From Fulvivirga lutea (GTDB taxonomy: Bacteria; Bacteroidota; Bacteroidia; Cytophagales; Cyclobacteriaceae), in contig NZ_CP070608.1 in NCBI RefSeq assembly GCF_017068455.1, forward strand, positions 3,639,488-3,703,487: a DNA stretch of 64,000 nucleotides, written 5' to 3'. This document shows, in pieces, positions 26,796-35,136 of the stretch. Position 1 is the stretch's first letter. The number at the start of each line of letters is the position of its first letter. The notes under the pieces were generated by a model, which was not told where the DNA came from, did no database searches, and worked only from the letters and a program-made list of their open reading frames with translations. The position numbers were made by a program, and so were the translations under genes.

Positions 26796-28007
26796 ATGAC
26801 GAAAGAAAGAATCCTTTTATTAGTCCTGGCCTCTGCCCTATTTTCTCACATCATGGACTTTATGATCATGATGCCACTGGGACCACAATTAATGAGGCTT
26901 TTTGATATCACTCCTCAGCAGTTTAGTTTTTTGGTTTCGTCATATACCTTTGCTGCAGGCGCCTCAGGGTTCTTTGCAGCTTTTTTAATTGACAGATTTG
27001 ATAGAAAAGTCTTTCTCATTTTTGTGTATACCGGATTTGCGCTAGGCACGCTTGCATGTGCTTTTGCCCCCACCTATGAGGTATTATTAATCACAAGATC
27101 AATAGCCGGAGCTTTCGGAGGTGTGTTAGGCGCATTAATTCTTTCCATTGTAAGCGATGCAATTCCATTAGAGAGAAGGGCTGCAGGAATTGGTTTTGTA
27201 ATGGCTTCTTTCTCTGTAGCATCTGTATTCGGGGTTCCTTTTGGACTTTATTTAGCAACGCTATTTAGCTGGCATGCACCATTTTTATTTTTAGGGAGTT
27301 TTAGCCTGGTTGTTATGGTATTCATTATATACTATGTTCCCATGATGTCAGACCATCTGGAAGGTGAAAACTCAAAACAGAATCCGCTTGAGATTATTAA
27401 AAAAGTGTTGGGTAAAAAAAATCCATTGATGGGATTATTATTCACATCAATACTGATGCTTGGGCATTTCACTGTAATCCCCTTTATTGCGCCTTATATG
27501 GTAGGCAATGTGGGCTTCACAGAACAAGAACTAACATATATTTATCTTGTTGGTGGTGGCTTAACCATCTTCTCCTCTCCCATGGTCGGAAAATTTGCCG
27601 ATAAATATGGCCGCTTAAAAACATTTACCATTTTCGGAATTTTGGTACTTATTCCAGTATTAGTTATCACGCACTTAAACCCTGTTCCACTATGGCAGGC
27701 ACTCATTGTAACAGGTGTGTTTTTTATAATGGCAAATGGCCGAATGGTGCCATCTACAACCATGGTAACTTCAGTTATCAAACCCGAAAATCGAGGTAGT
27801 TTTATGAGTCTTAGGTCGAGCGTTCAACAAATTTCCTCTGGATTAGCTGCACTCTTAGCTGGTGCCCTAATTACTGAAACCCCATCAAAAGTAACAGAAG
27901 GGGCAAAAGCACTTATTGGTTATGAAAATGTAGGCTATGTTGCTGTTTTCTTTAGTATCATTGCCATTTTTGTTGCCAGAAAATTAAGAGCAGAAAAAGG
28001 CGCTTAG
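26796..28007 (+). CDS. MFS transporter (DHA1-like drug efflux type)
   Basis: A 403-residue major facilitator with twelve predicted helices. Motif A-like sequence FFAAFLIDRFDRKVFL lies between helices 2 and 3, and a second KFADKYGRLKTF lies between helices 8 and 9. The pattern RSIAGAFGGVLGALILSIVSDAIPLERRAAGIG in helices 4-5 fits proton-coupled antiporters of the DHA1 group. The substrate is unknown. It is convergent with the sigma-factor partner gene, with a 4-bp overlap of stop codons. Confidence 0.88.
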   Translation: MTKERILLLVLASALFSHIMDFMIMMPLGPQLMRLFDITPQQFSFLVSSYTFAAGASGFFAAFLIDRFDRKVFLIFVYTGFALGTLACAFAPTYEVLLITRSIAGAFGGVLGALILSIVSDAIPLERRAAGIGFVMASFSVASVFGVPFGLYLATLFSWHAPFLFLGSFSLVVMVFIIYYVPMMSDHLEGENSKQNPLEIIKKVLGKKNPLMGLLFTSILMLGHFTVIPFIAPYMVGNVGFTEQELTYIYLVGGGLTIFSSPMVGKFADKYGRLKTFTIFGILVLIPVLVITHLNPVPLWQALIVTGVFFIMANGRMVPSTTMVTSVIKPENRGSFMSLRSSVQQISSGLAALLAGALITETPSKVTEGAKALIGYENVGYVAVFFSIIAIFVARKLRAEKGA

Positions 28008-28372
28008 CTTTCTTTGGCAATGTACTTTTTCTCAATTGCTCTGAACACAAAATAGAGTGCGCTAAAAATAAGGGTATATGCAAGCCAATTACTTAATCCT
28101 GAGTTGATACTTGGTTTGGTTAAAATTAAAAACAGAACCAGCGCCACTAACCCCATAAAACCAACAACAGAATAAAGAATCAGCATTTCTCTTCTCGACT
28201 GTTTTTTGGCTTTTTCTAATTCACCGGAAAGATTTTTAATGAAATGTGTCGAGACTTTATAGTCTTTAATTTCACTGCTTAGGTCTTTGTATAAATGCTC
28301 ATACAATTCTTTATCCTTCTCCTTATCGATAAGCCCTGCATCTATTAACTCCTGTAGTTCTTGCTCAGTCAT
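28004..28372 (-). CDS. Small membrane protein coupled to ECF sigma factor
   Basis: This 122-residue protein has a charged helical N-terminus (about 1-60) and two membrane helices (about 64-84 and 93-110). No zinc-binding anti-sigma motif is visible. Its ATG overlaps the stop of the upstream sigma-factor gene (ATGA), so it is translationally coupled and may act as the sigma factor's membrane partner or anti-sigma factor; this is inferred from context only. I do not recognise a named family. Confidence 0.8.
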   Translation of the reverse strand: MTEQELQELIDAGLIDKEKDKELYEHLYKDLSSEIKDYKVSTHFIKNLSGELEKAKKQSRREMLILYSVVGFMGLVALVLFLILTKPSINSGLSNWLAYTLIFSALYFVFRAIEKKYIAKES

Positions 28373-28914
28373 AACTCCTCCTTTTTTAAAAACTGCTCTA
28401 ATTTTTCTTTTAATAGTTTTCTAGCCCTAAATAAATGGCTCTTTATTGTGCCTTCCGGTAACCCTGTTACTTCTACTATTTCAGGATATGTCATTTCCTT
28501 TAGATGGTAGAGTGTAATTACAGTCCTGAAATGCACAGGAAGTACATTAATAATCTTGTTTAAATATTCTTTTGAGTCTATCCTAATTGCCTCCTCCTCC
28601 ACTGATGCTACTGACTCATCATCAATTTTAGATTCGTTCAGATCAACATACCTCTTTTTCTTTTTAATAAAATCAACACTCATCCTAAATGCAATAGTTG
28701 CTATCCAGGTAGAGAGTTTTGATTGAAAGTTAAACTCATCCAATCTATTATAAACCCTAATGAATACATCCTGACATACTTCTTCGTGATCTTCCTGGCT
28801 CTGAATAACCCTGCCTACCATATGCGCAACTAACGTTTTATGGTTATCCACCAAATACTCAAAAGCCTTGGTATTACCGTTAAGTACTTGCCGAACTAAA
28901 TCCTGATCATTCAT
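28369..28914 (-). CDS. ECF-type RNA polymerase sigma factor
   Basis: This 181-residue protein has sigma region 2 (about 20-90; CQDVFIRVYNRLDEFNFQSKLSTWIATIAFRMSVDFIKKKKR) and region 4 (about 120-175; LPVHFRTVITLYHLKEMTYPEIVEVTGLPEGTIKSHLFRARKLLKEKL). Regions 1 and 3 are absent, which defines the ECF group. It is co-transcribed with a small membrane protein and is divergent from a DUF6249 protein and an ABC permease, which are plausible targets. Confidence 0.95.
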   Translation of the reverse strand: MNDQDLVRQVLNGNTKAFEYLVDNHKTLVAHMVGRVIQSQEDHEEVCQDVFIRVYNRLDEFNFQSKLSTWIATIAFRMSVDFIKKKKRYVDLNESKIDDESVASVEEEAIRIDSKEYLNKIINVLPVHFRTVITLYHLKEMTYPEIVEVTGLPEGTIKSHLFRARKLLKEKLEQFLKKEEL

Positions 28915-28942
28915 TCAATGGTGAGACTGCAATACAATCTTC

Positions 28943-29013
28943 AATGTTGCACATGGTTCAAGAAATAAGTTAGTAAAAGATTTTTAAAAAATTTTACTCT
29001 TAACTGCAACATT
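28943..29013. promoter_or_regulatory. Inverted 9-bp motif in both arms of the sigma-factor divergent region
   Basis: TGCAACATT occurs on the minus strand at 28951-28943, towards the sigma-factor gene, and on the plus strand at 29005-29013, towards the DUF6249 gene. The AAC core is like the -35 element of many ECF promoters. It may mark autoregulation and control of the divergent genes; spacing to the sigma gene start would leave almost no leader. Confidence 0.35.
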
Positions 29014-29064
29014 CATTTGAGGTACACATGTCTTATGGGCAGATACAACGAAAAACGTAAGGAT

Positions 29065-29421
29065 ATGAATATTTATGAAGTTTTAATGCCAATAGCCGTC
29101 TTAGGAAGTATGAGTGTTGGTGCAGTATTATTTACAAAAACGTTAACTGACTATTTTCTAAGAAAGAAGATGGTTGAAAAGGGATATGTAAATCCTGAAA
29201 ATGATGTACTACTTAAAAAACACAGTAATGCCAATAAACTCAGTTCGCTGAAGTGGGGATTGTTGATACTATCTGCCGGTATAGGTTTAGTAATTATTGA
29301 TGGCGTGAGTTTTAAAGATGAGTCTACTTTACCTTTTGGGATTTTCGCTATTTCCGTGTCGATTGGCTTCTTGGTGTACTTCGTACTTGCCAGAAGAATG
29401 TCCGATGAAGAAAACAACTAA
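29065..29421 (+). CDS. Small membrane protein, DUF6249-like
   Basis: This is a membrane protein of 118 residues with three helices (about 8-26, 57-75 and 84-105 from this start) and a charged loop with KKMVEKGYVNPENDVLL after helix 1. This pattern is typical of DUF6249-type proteins found beside ECF sigma genes in Bacteroidota. I chose the ATG at 29065 because it places a hydrophobic helix at the N-terminus; the frame extends upstream to a TTG at 29017 and an ATG at 29035. It lies 3 bp before the ABC permease gene, so the two form an operon. Confidence 0.7.
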   Translation: MNIYEVLMPIAVLGSMSVGAVLFTKTLTDYFLRKKMVEKGYVNPENDVLLKKHSNANKLSSLKWGLLILSAGIGLVIIDGVSFKDESTLPFGIFAISVSIGFLVYFVLARRMSDEENN

Positions 29422-29424
29422 GCC

Positions 29425-31827
29425 ATGATTAGAAATTACATTAAAACCGCATTCAGAAGCTTTTTTAAGAATAAAGCTTTTTCAGCCATCAATATTTTTG
29501 GTTTATCTCTAAGCATGGCTGTATGCTTAATCATAATTATGCTTGTAGGCGATCAGATGAGTATGGATCGATATAATAAAAAAGCTAATAATATTTATCG
29601 CATTAACATGCAGCGTTTGCATGAGCCTGGCCCCTTTAATGTACTGGCCACTACACCTATACCACTGGGCAATGAGCTGATAGAAAATTACTCCGGTATT
29701 AAGAATTACTGTAAGATCAGAAGAGGGTTTGGTAATGATTGGGTAGGAATAGAAAATGACCTAAACATTCCTTTAGGTGGTTTTTTTGTATCACCATCAT
29801 TTTTGGAAATATTCCAACTAGAACTTGAGGCTGGAAATGCTTCCACTGCTCTGGCAGAACCTAACACAGTAGTACTCACTAAAAAGGCAGCCATTAAGCT
29901 CTTCGGCAACAACGATCCTATCGGACAAGTGATAGATATGGATAGAATTGGTGAGTATAAGGTTACCGGTGTGATAAAAGATAATAATGAAAAATCCCAC
30001 ATCATTTACGAAGCATTAGCCTCCTTTTCTACTACTCAGTTATTAGAAAAAGACTCATTGATGAACAAGTCTAACGACACCTGGGAGGTTAATACCTCCG
30101 GCTGGACGTATATTGAACTGGAAGAGGGAAAAAATGCTAAAGAGGTTCTAAACTATCTAGCTGAAATAGATGAAAAGTATTACTCTGAAAATGAAGATGT
30201 AGATTATCGTTTTCAACTTCAAAACCTTACTGCTATCAATCCCGGTCCGTTATTAGGCAACCAGATTGGCCCTGGCTTGCCGATGCTGTTTGTTTACTTT
30301 TTAGGCGGACTAGCACTCATTGTTATGATATCGGCCTGCTTCAACTATACTAACTTAAGCATTGCTAAATCAATTAGTCGTGCTAAAGAAGTTGGTGTTA
30401 GAAAGGTATCTGGTGCACTTAAAGGTCAAATATTTGCTCAGTTTATAATCGAATCTGTATTAATCTCACTCTTCAGCTTAATTGTAGCTTATGCGCTTGT
30501 GGTAATCATCGAACCGGCCTTCAGCAGTTTAAGTCTGGCTACTATGCTTAAATGGAATCTTTCATTCAGTCCTGCTGTAATCGCCACTTCAGTGGCTTTC
30601 GCATTAGCAGTAGGGCTTTTGGCAGGTTTGCTTCCCGCATTTCTTCTATCAGCTTTTCAGCCGATCAGAGTTTTGAAAGATTTAAGCTCCATGAAGCTTA
30701 TGTCCAAAATGGGCTTAAGAAAAGTTTTACTTACAGGTCAACTAGCATTATCTCTTTTCTTTATACTATCAGTAATAATACTTTACAAACAACTAAATAT
30801 TCTGGTTTCATCCGACAAAGGTTTTAAAACAGAGAATATCATTAATATTCCACTTGTAAGAACTGATGGTGAAGCCTTTAAAACTGAACTGGAGAAACAA
30901 TCAGCCATTGAGCAAGTGACATTAGCTTCTCACCTACCGGCTGCGGGCACTACGTATGGCGAAGGCTTCAAAAGAAATCTATCTAACGAAGAATCTGAAC
31001 TATTTTATTATGTTGTAGATGAAAATTATATCGATGTTATGGGTCTTAAATTAGTGGCGGGTAGAAATATTAACCCAGAGGCTAATTTGAAAAATGAGCA
31101 TGAAATTATCATTAATGAAAGAGCCATTGAAACATTCAACTTTGAAAATAAACACGATGCACTTGGCAAAGTAATTTATGATGAAGACTCTTCAGAACTT
31201 AGTATTGTAGGCATTATTCAAGATTATAACCACCAAAATTTAACGGCAGAAATTAAGCCCATGGCTTTAAGGCACATTCCTACAAGGTTTCATCTGGCTC
31301 ATGTAAAAATTAATTCCCAGAACCAGGAACTTGGTATTTCCCAAATTGAAGCTTCCTGGAAAACCGTGAATCCGCTAAAACAATTTACCTATGGATATAT
31401 GGAGGAAGATATTAACGAGTTTTATGATATGACCTTTGGTGATCTCACTAAGATAATAGGGGTTTTCTCTTTCCTTGCTTTATCAATTGCAAGTTTAGGC
31501 CTATTGGGTATGGCTATTTATAATACACAAACCAGAGTTAAAGAAATAGCTATTAGAAAAGCATTAGGCGCTTCAGATAATCAGGTGATATATATACTTT
31601 CAAAAAGCTTTGGGACTCTATTACTGATATCTATCGTAGTTGCTATTCCGCTAACGATAGTTGTCAATAACTTATGGTTAGAATCCATCGCCTATCGGGT
31701 TACAATCTCACCAGAGATTATACTATCAGGCACATTTATATTGTTGATAATAAGCGCACTTACTATAGGTTCTCAGACGATTAAAACAGGAAAGATGAAC
31801 CCTGCGAGTAATTTAAAAAATGAATGA
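29425..31827 (+). CDS. MacB-like ABC transporter permease (FtsX family)
   Basis: This 800-residue permease has the Bacteroidota layout: an N-terminal MLIRNYIKTAFRSFFKNK-like start, helix 1 (about 20-42), a MacB periplasmic domain, three helices (about 285-405), a linker with a second N-terminal-like helix (about 430-450), a second periplasmic domain and a final FtsX set of three helices (about 675-790; ATLGLLG-like and VRKVSGALKGQ / IRKALGASDNQV coupling motifs). It needs a separate ATPase; none is adjacent. It probably handles peptides, lipids or drugs. It is in an operon with the DUF6249 gene. Confidence 0.9.
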   Translation: MIRNYIKTAFRSFFKNKAFSAINIFGLSLSMAVCLIIIMLVGDQMSMDRYNKKANNIYRINMQRLHEPGPFNVLATTPIPLGNELIENYSGIKNYCKIRRGFGNDWVGIENDLNIPLGGFFVSPSFLEIFQLELEAGNASTALAEPNTVVLTKKAAIKLFGNNDPIGQVIDMDRIGEYKVTGVIKDNNEKSHIIYEALASFSTTQLLEKDSLMNKSNDTWEVNTSGWTYIELEEGKNAKEVLNYLAEIDEKYYSENEDVDYRFQLQNLTAINPGPLLGNQIGPGLPMLFVYFLGGLALIVMISACFNYTNLSIAKSISRAKEVGVRKVSGALKGQIFAQFIIESVLISLFSLIVAYALVVIIEPAFSSLSLATMLKWNLSFSPAVIATSVAFALAVGLLAGLLPAFLLSAFQPIRVLKDLSSMKLMSKMGLRKVLLTGQLALSLFFILSVIILYKQLNILVSSDKGFKTENIINIPLVRTDGEAFKTELEKQSAIEQVTLASHLPAAGTTYGEGFKRNLSNEESELFYYVVDENYIDVMGLKLVAGRNINPEANLKNEHEIIINERAIETFNFENKHDALGKVIYDEDSSELSIVGIIQDYNHQNLTAEIKPMALRHIPTRFHLAHVKINSQNQELGISQIEASWKTVNPLKQFTYGYMEEDINEFYDMTFGDLTKIIGVFSFLALSIASLGLLGMAIYNTQTRVKEIAIRKALGASDNQVIYILSKSFGTLLLISIVVAIPLTIVVNNLWLESIAYRVTISPEIILSGTFILLIISALTIGSQTIKTGKMNPASNLKNE

Positions 31828-31838
31828 TGTTGTTTTGT

Positions 31839-31879
31839 GAATACTATACCTGCCAGCTTGCCTGGTGGGTATTCTATTC
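31839..31879. terminator. Hairpin between convergent genes
   Basis: ATACCTGCCAG (31846-31856) pairs with CTGGTGGGTAT (31862-31872), with two G-U pairs in one direction. It is extended across a 2x2 internal loop by GAATA/TATTC (31839-31843, 31875-31879). It lies between the permease stop and the stop of the convergent gene. A clear T run is missing, so terminator function is uncertain. Confidence 0.45.
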
Positions 31880-32335
31880 AAAATAAGAAGTGGTACTTTC
31901 TTCAGCATTGTTTCTGGCAAACTCTGCCACTTTATTCAATCGTAAGTTTTTAATTAGATTTCCATCCGGGCTTTTCCATACACCACGAATTTCTCTGGCA
32001 AAATCCAACTCTTCAGAAACAACTCTAGCCTCCACGGCCGCCACATAGTTGTTTTCAGAATCATAAACGATCACACCTAACCCTGCTTTGTCAGCAGATA
32101 ATCTACCTCTAATAAGGAAAATGTCGCCTGAGTTTATAACCATATATGATCCTGAAATTAAATATCCCGTTAGCTGAATATTTAATTCTATCTTTTCATT
32201 ACTTCCTAAACTACCTGAATAATAAAATCTGGTATTTGAAGCAGCAGGATCGTCAACTTGAGCAAAAACACTGGTTGTAAGTAGTAAACCAACTACTAAA
32301 AAGAATGTGTTTAATATAGATTTAGTCGAAATCAT
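31874..32335 (-). CDS. Secreted hypothetical protein
   Basis: I do not recognise a family. The 153-residue protein begins with a signal peptide (cleavage after SVFAQ, about residue 26). The mature part of about 125 residues appears to be all beta (SLGSNEKIELNIQLTGYLISGSYMVINSGDIFLIRGRL), with a repeated pattern that resembles small lipocalin-like or beta-sandwich secreted proteins. It is a single gene with a near-consensus promoter, likely exported to the periplasm. Confidence 0.65.
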   Translation of the reverse strand: MISTKSILNTFFLVVGLLLTTSVFAQVDDPAASNTRFYYSGSLGSNEKIELNIQLTGYLISGSYMVINSGDIFLIRGRLSADKAGLGVIVYDSENNYVAAVEARVVSEELDFAREIRGVWKSPDGNLIKNLRLNKVAEFARNNAEESTTSYFE

Positions 32336-32350
32336 AAGATTTGTAAGGTG

Positions 32351-32382
32351 TAAAAGTACCCTTAAATTAGCTTTGTTACAAT
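32351..32382 (-). promoter_or_regulatory. Promoter candidate of the secreted hypothetical gene
   Basis: On the minus strand ATTG (32382-32379) is followed after 20 nt by TACTTTTA (32358-32351), one base from TAnnTTTG. It ends 15 nt before the start codon. Confidence 0.45.
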
Positions 32383-32483
32383 GGTAGTTCTGATTTCGGA
32401 TGATGAAAGATATTAAAAAAATAGCGATCCTTTGTAAGAAAACAGAAATTAAACATACAATTCACGCAAACTAAGGGAGATAA

Positions 32484-32960
32484 TTGAGCAAGAGTCAGCA
32501 AGAATTTCTTGAAATGGTTGATAAGTATCAACGTGTTATTCATAGTGTATGTCGTATGTATACTGATAATACAATTGAGCACGAAGATTTGTTTCAGGAG
32601 ATTTTAGCGCAGTTGTGGAAAGGTTATCAGCGATTTAATTTTGAATCTAAAGTTTCAACCTGGATTTACCGCGTAGCACTTTACACAGCGATAACGTACA
32701 TAAAAAAGGTGATGCGAGGAAGAGAAGCCCTTAAGCATATTAGCTTCTCCGAAGCAGACAATCAAAAAGAAACTGAATCGGATGAAGAGCTTTTGAGAAT
32801 GGCAATTCAAAAGTTATCAGAATCTGAAAGAGCCTTTGTCGTGTTGTACTTAGAGGATATGAGCTACAAGGAAATGGCGGATATTTTAGGTATTAGCGAA
32901 AGTAATGTTGGAGTGAAGCTTAACCGAATTAAGCAAAAGTTAAAAACCATTATGACTTGA
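32484..32960 (+). CDS. ECF-type RNA polymerase sigma factor (second)
   Basis: This ECF sigma factor of up to 158 residues has region 2 (about 5-75; IEHEDLFQEILAQLWKGYQRFNFESKVSTWIYRVALYTAITYIKK) and region 4 (about 105-155; LSESERAFVVLYLEDMSYKEMADILGISESNVGVKLNRIKQKL). The frame starts at a TTG (32484) just after an in-frame stop; the first ATG is at 32514 and would trim ten residues. I keep the TTG because the region before helix 1 would otherwise be very short. It is followed immediately by a membrane-protein gene. Confidence 0.93.
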   Translation: MSKSQQEFLEMVDKYQRVIHSVCRMYTDNTIEHEDLFQEILAQLWKGYQRFNFESKVSTWIYRVALYTAITYIKKVMRGREALKHISFSEADNQKETESDEELLRMAIQKLSESERAFVVLYLEDMSYKEMADILGISESNVGVKLNRIKQKLKTIMT

Positions 32961-32962
32961 GT

Positions 32963-33532
32963 ATGGAATTAGAGCAATTAAAAGGGAAAATATTAGAAAC
33001 TGATGTGTCTTATAGCAAGTCTGAGCTGGAAGATATTTTTAAGATAAAAACGCAATCTGCCGTTCAGCGAATTAACCGAACAATGTTGATTGACGCTCTA
33101 GTAATGATTGGTCTTACCGCTCTGCTTGTTCTAATTACTTTTTATTTGGGATTGAAGAGTAGGTATGTGGTAAGTAGCCAAATTATAGGTGCTGCGGCTA
33201 TACTGCTCGTCCACTATAAAATAAAATACCGATTAATTAATGTCTTTAATCCAAACCTGAGTGTTATTGAAAACGCTCAAAAAACTTATAACTATCTTAA
33301 AAGATATTGCTTAGCGTATTACATTATTACTCCATTACTCACGCTCAGTCTCAGTTTTAATTTGTACTTACAACTAAACCTTGATTGGTCGACCACTTCA
33401 ATATTTTTAGTTCTGCTGGGTATTACGATTATTACATTAGCATGCACTCATTTGATAGTAAGAATCATTTATTATAACCCAAAAAATAGGATTAAAACGA
33501 TAATTCTCCAATTCAACAACCTCAGTGTATAG
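32963..33532 (+). CDS. Four-helix membrane protein coupled to second ECF sigma factor
   Basis: The ATG at 32963 gives 189 residues; the open frame reaches two codons further, to a TTG overlapping the sigma stop. Predicted topology is a charged N-terminus of about 45 residues followed by four helices (about 48-66, 73-90, 115-133 and 140-160). I do not recognise a named family. Immediate linkage to the sigma gene suggests a partner or anti-sigma role, parallel to the pair at 28004-28914; this is inference. Confidence 0.8.
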   Translation: MELEQLKGKILETDVSYSKSELEDIFKIKTQSAVQRINRTMLIDALVMIGLTALLVLITFYLGLKSRYVVSSQIIGAAAILLVHYKIKYRLINVFNPNLSVIENAQKTYNYLKRYCLAYYIITPLLTLSLSFNLYLQLNLDWSTTSIFLVLLGITIITLACTHLIVRIIYYNPKNRIKTIILQFNNLSV

Positions 33533-33552
33533 TTCTTTTTGTACAAGAAAGT

Positions 33553-34308
33553 CTAGCTCATATAAAAAATGGCTACTGTTATACCTGTAACAAAAATTAA
33601 TAGCAAGTACCCAACTAAATACGAGAATAAGCCTTTAAAAAAATTCCACCATTTATTACCCGCATATGTCATGCTACACACATAGGCAAAAAATATGAAA
33701 TTAATTAATGCCACTTCAGTTTGTATTGAATAAGCGAAATAGTACAATAGAAATAAGGATAATATTGAAAAGACAAATACCTGAGCATTGCTGTATACTA
33801 AGACCACCAAATGCTCTATATAATTAAAGCCCTTTTTCCTAAAAAACAGGAGCTGTGGAATCGCAATCACAGGAAATAATGCAAAGGTCATAAGCCTGAA
33901 ATTATTTGATATCCAGTTCATCAAGTCTTCATTTAATTGCTCCTGCTTTGCTGTTAGTTTTTGATCTTGGGCCATAAGCTCCTGAGTGCTCTGTGTTAGA
34001 TCACGCATGTCAATCTCAAACGCAGACATTAGTAAAACGAAAACGGTGAGCATCCAAAAAATATAAGCAACAGGCCCCATGTAGTAGGTTCTGTTTCCGT
34101 TGATGTAAGTATTTACTACTCTTCCAGGTTTAGTGAATAAATGAATTAAAGTACGGCTAAACTTAGTATCAAACCCAAATACACGCTGGTAAAATTCTTG
34201 AAAAACTGTCTTGAAAGTGAGTCTATTGTTAGTTACTGGATTACCACATTTGTGGCAATACTCTCCTCTTAGCTCCTCACCGCAATTAATACAATTAGTT
34301 GGTTCCAT
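33553..34308 (-). CDS. DUF3667 family membrane protein with zinc ribbon
   Basis: This 251-residue protein starts with a zinc ribbon CINCGEELRGEYCHKCGNP (four Cys, residues 5-23), then the DUF3667 block with FKTVFQEFYQRVFGFDTKFSRTLIHLFTKPGRVVNTYINGNRTYYMGPVAYIF (about 32-84). About five membrane helices follow. Function is unknown; the family is widespread in Bacteroidota. It is convergent with the sigma-partner gene and divergent from the TerC gene. Confidence 0.85.
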   Translation of the reverse strand: MEPTNCINCGEELRGEYCHKCGNPVTNNRLTFKTVFQEFYQRVFGFDTKFSRTLIHLFTKPGRVVNTYINGNRTYYMGPVAYIFWMLTVFVLLMSAFEIDMRDLTQSTQELMAQDQKLTAKQEQLNEDLMNWISNNFRLMTFALFPVIAIPQLLFFRKKGFNYIEHLVVLVYSNAQVFVFSILSLFLLYYFAYSIQTEVALINFIFFAYVCSMTYAGNKWWNFFKGLFSYLVGYLLLIFVTGITVAIFYMS

Positions 34309-34379
34309 AATTTCAGATTAAGCAACAAGATACTAATTGATATTAAAATTTAAACACGTTTCTATTATTTCGTATTTGC

Positions 34380-34387
34380 TATATTTG
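34380..34387 (+). promoter_or_regulatory. -7 element of the terC promoter (near-leaderless)
   Basis: TATATTTG matches TAnnTTTG and ends 5 nt before the ATG at 34393. The predicted transcript would have almost no 5' leader. The upstream box is not obvious. Confidence 0.45.
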
Positions 34388-34392
34388 AAAAC

Positions 34393-35133
34393 ATGGAATT
34401 ATTCTTAGAACCATCCACCTGGGTGGCTTTACTCACGCTTACTTTTTTAGAGATTGTACTAGGGATTGATAATATCATCTTCATCTCTATTGTATCCAAC
34501 AAACTACCGGAGGCTCAACAAGCTAAAGCCCGAAACATAGGCCTTTCAATGGCCTTAATTTTCAGAGTTGGGCTATTAATGGGCATCACCTATATTATCA
34601 CATTTACTGAACCCTTATTTACGCTATTTGACCACCCGTTCAGTGGCCGTGACTTGATATTACTTGGAGGTGGAATATTCCTAATTTTTAAAAGTGTGAT
34701 GGAAGTGCACCATAAAATGGAAGGTGTAGAAAGTGAAAATGGTGGGTCCAGCAAAAAGTTTTCAATGGCTACTGTAATAGCTCAAATAATATTATTAGAT
34801 ATTATCTTCTCTTTTGATTCCATTTTAACTGCAGTAGGCTTAACAGAGCATTTGATTTTGATGATTCTTGCAGTGGTTATTTCCATGATTGTTATGATGC
34901 TTTTTTCTGGTAAAATCAGTGCGTTTATTCATGACCATCCCACATTAGAAATTCTGGCGCTTTCTTTTCTCATACTAATAGGTTTTATGCTTTCGATTGA
35001 AGCATTGGGGCATCATGTACCTAAAGGTTACATCTACTTTGCAGTGTTCTTCTCGCTGGTCGTAGAAATGATCAACATCAAAATGCGTAAAAAAGGTAAG
35101 CCCGTTAAACTCAATAAAGGGTTTAGAGGCTAA
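34393..35133 (+). CDS. TerC family integral membrane protein
   Basis: This 246-residue protein has seven predicted helices and the TerC/YkoY signatures LTFLEIVLGIDNIIFISIVSNKLP (about 17-40) and QIILLDIIFSFDSILTAVGLT (about 135-155), with the conserved acidic residues in the membrane. TerC family proteins are implicated in manganese export and in metalation of secreted proteins, and some in tellurite resistance. The specific role here is not established. It is monocistronic and converges with the SLC12-like gene 3 bp away. Confidence 0.9.
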   Translation: MELFLEPSTWVALLTLTFLEIVLGIDNIIFISIVSNKLPEAQQAKARNIGLSMALIFRVGLLMGITYIITFTEPLFTLFDHPFSGRDLILLGGGIFLIFKSVMEVHHKMEGVESENGGSSKKFSMATVIAQIILLDIIFSFDSILTAVGLTEHLILMILAVVISMIVMMLFSGKISAFIHDHPTLEILALSFLILIGFMLSIEALGHHVPKGYIYFAVFFSLVVEMINIKMRKKGKPVKLNKGFRG

Positions 35134-35136
35134 GGT

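Noticed and set aside
34393-35133. TerC considered as evidence for a tellurite-resistance island
   Set aside because: No other ter gene is present; stand-alone TerC proteins are common chromosomal genes.
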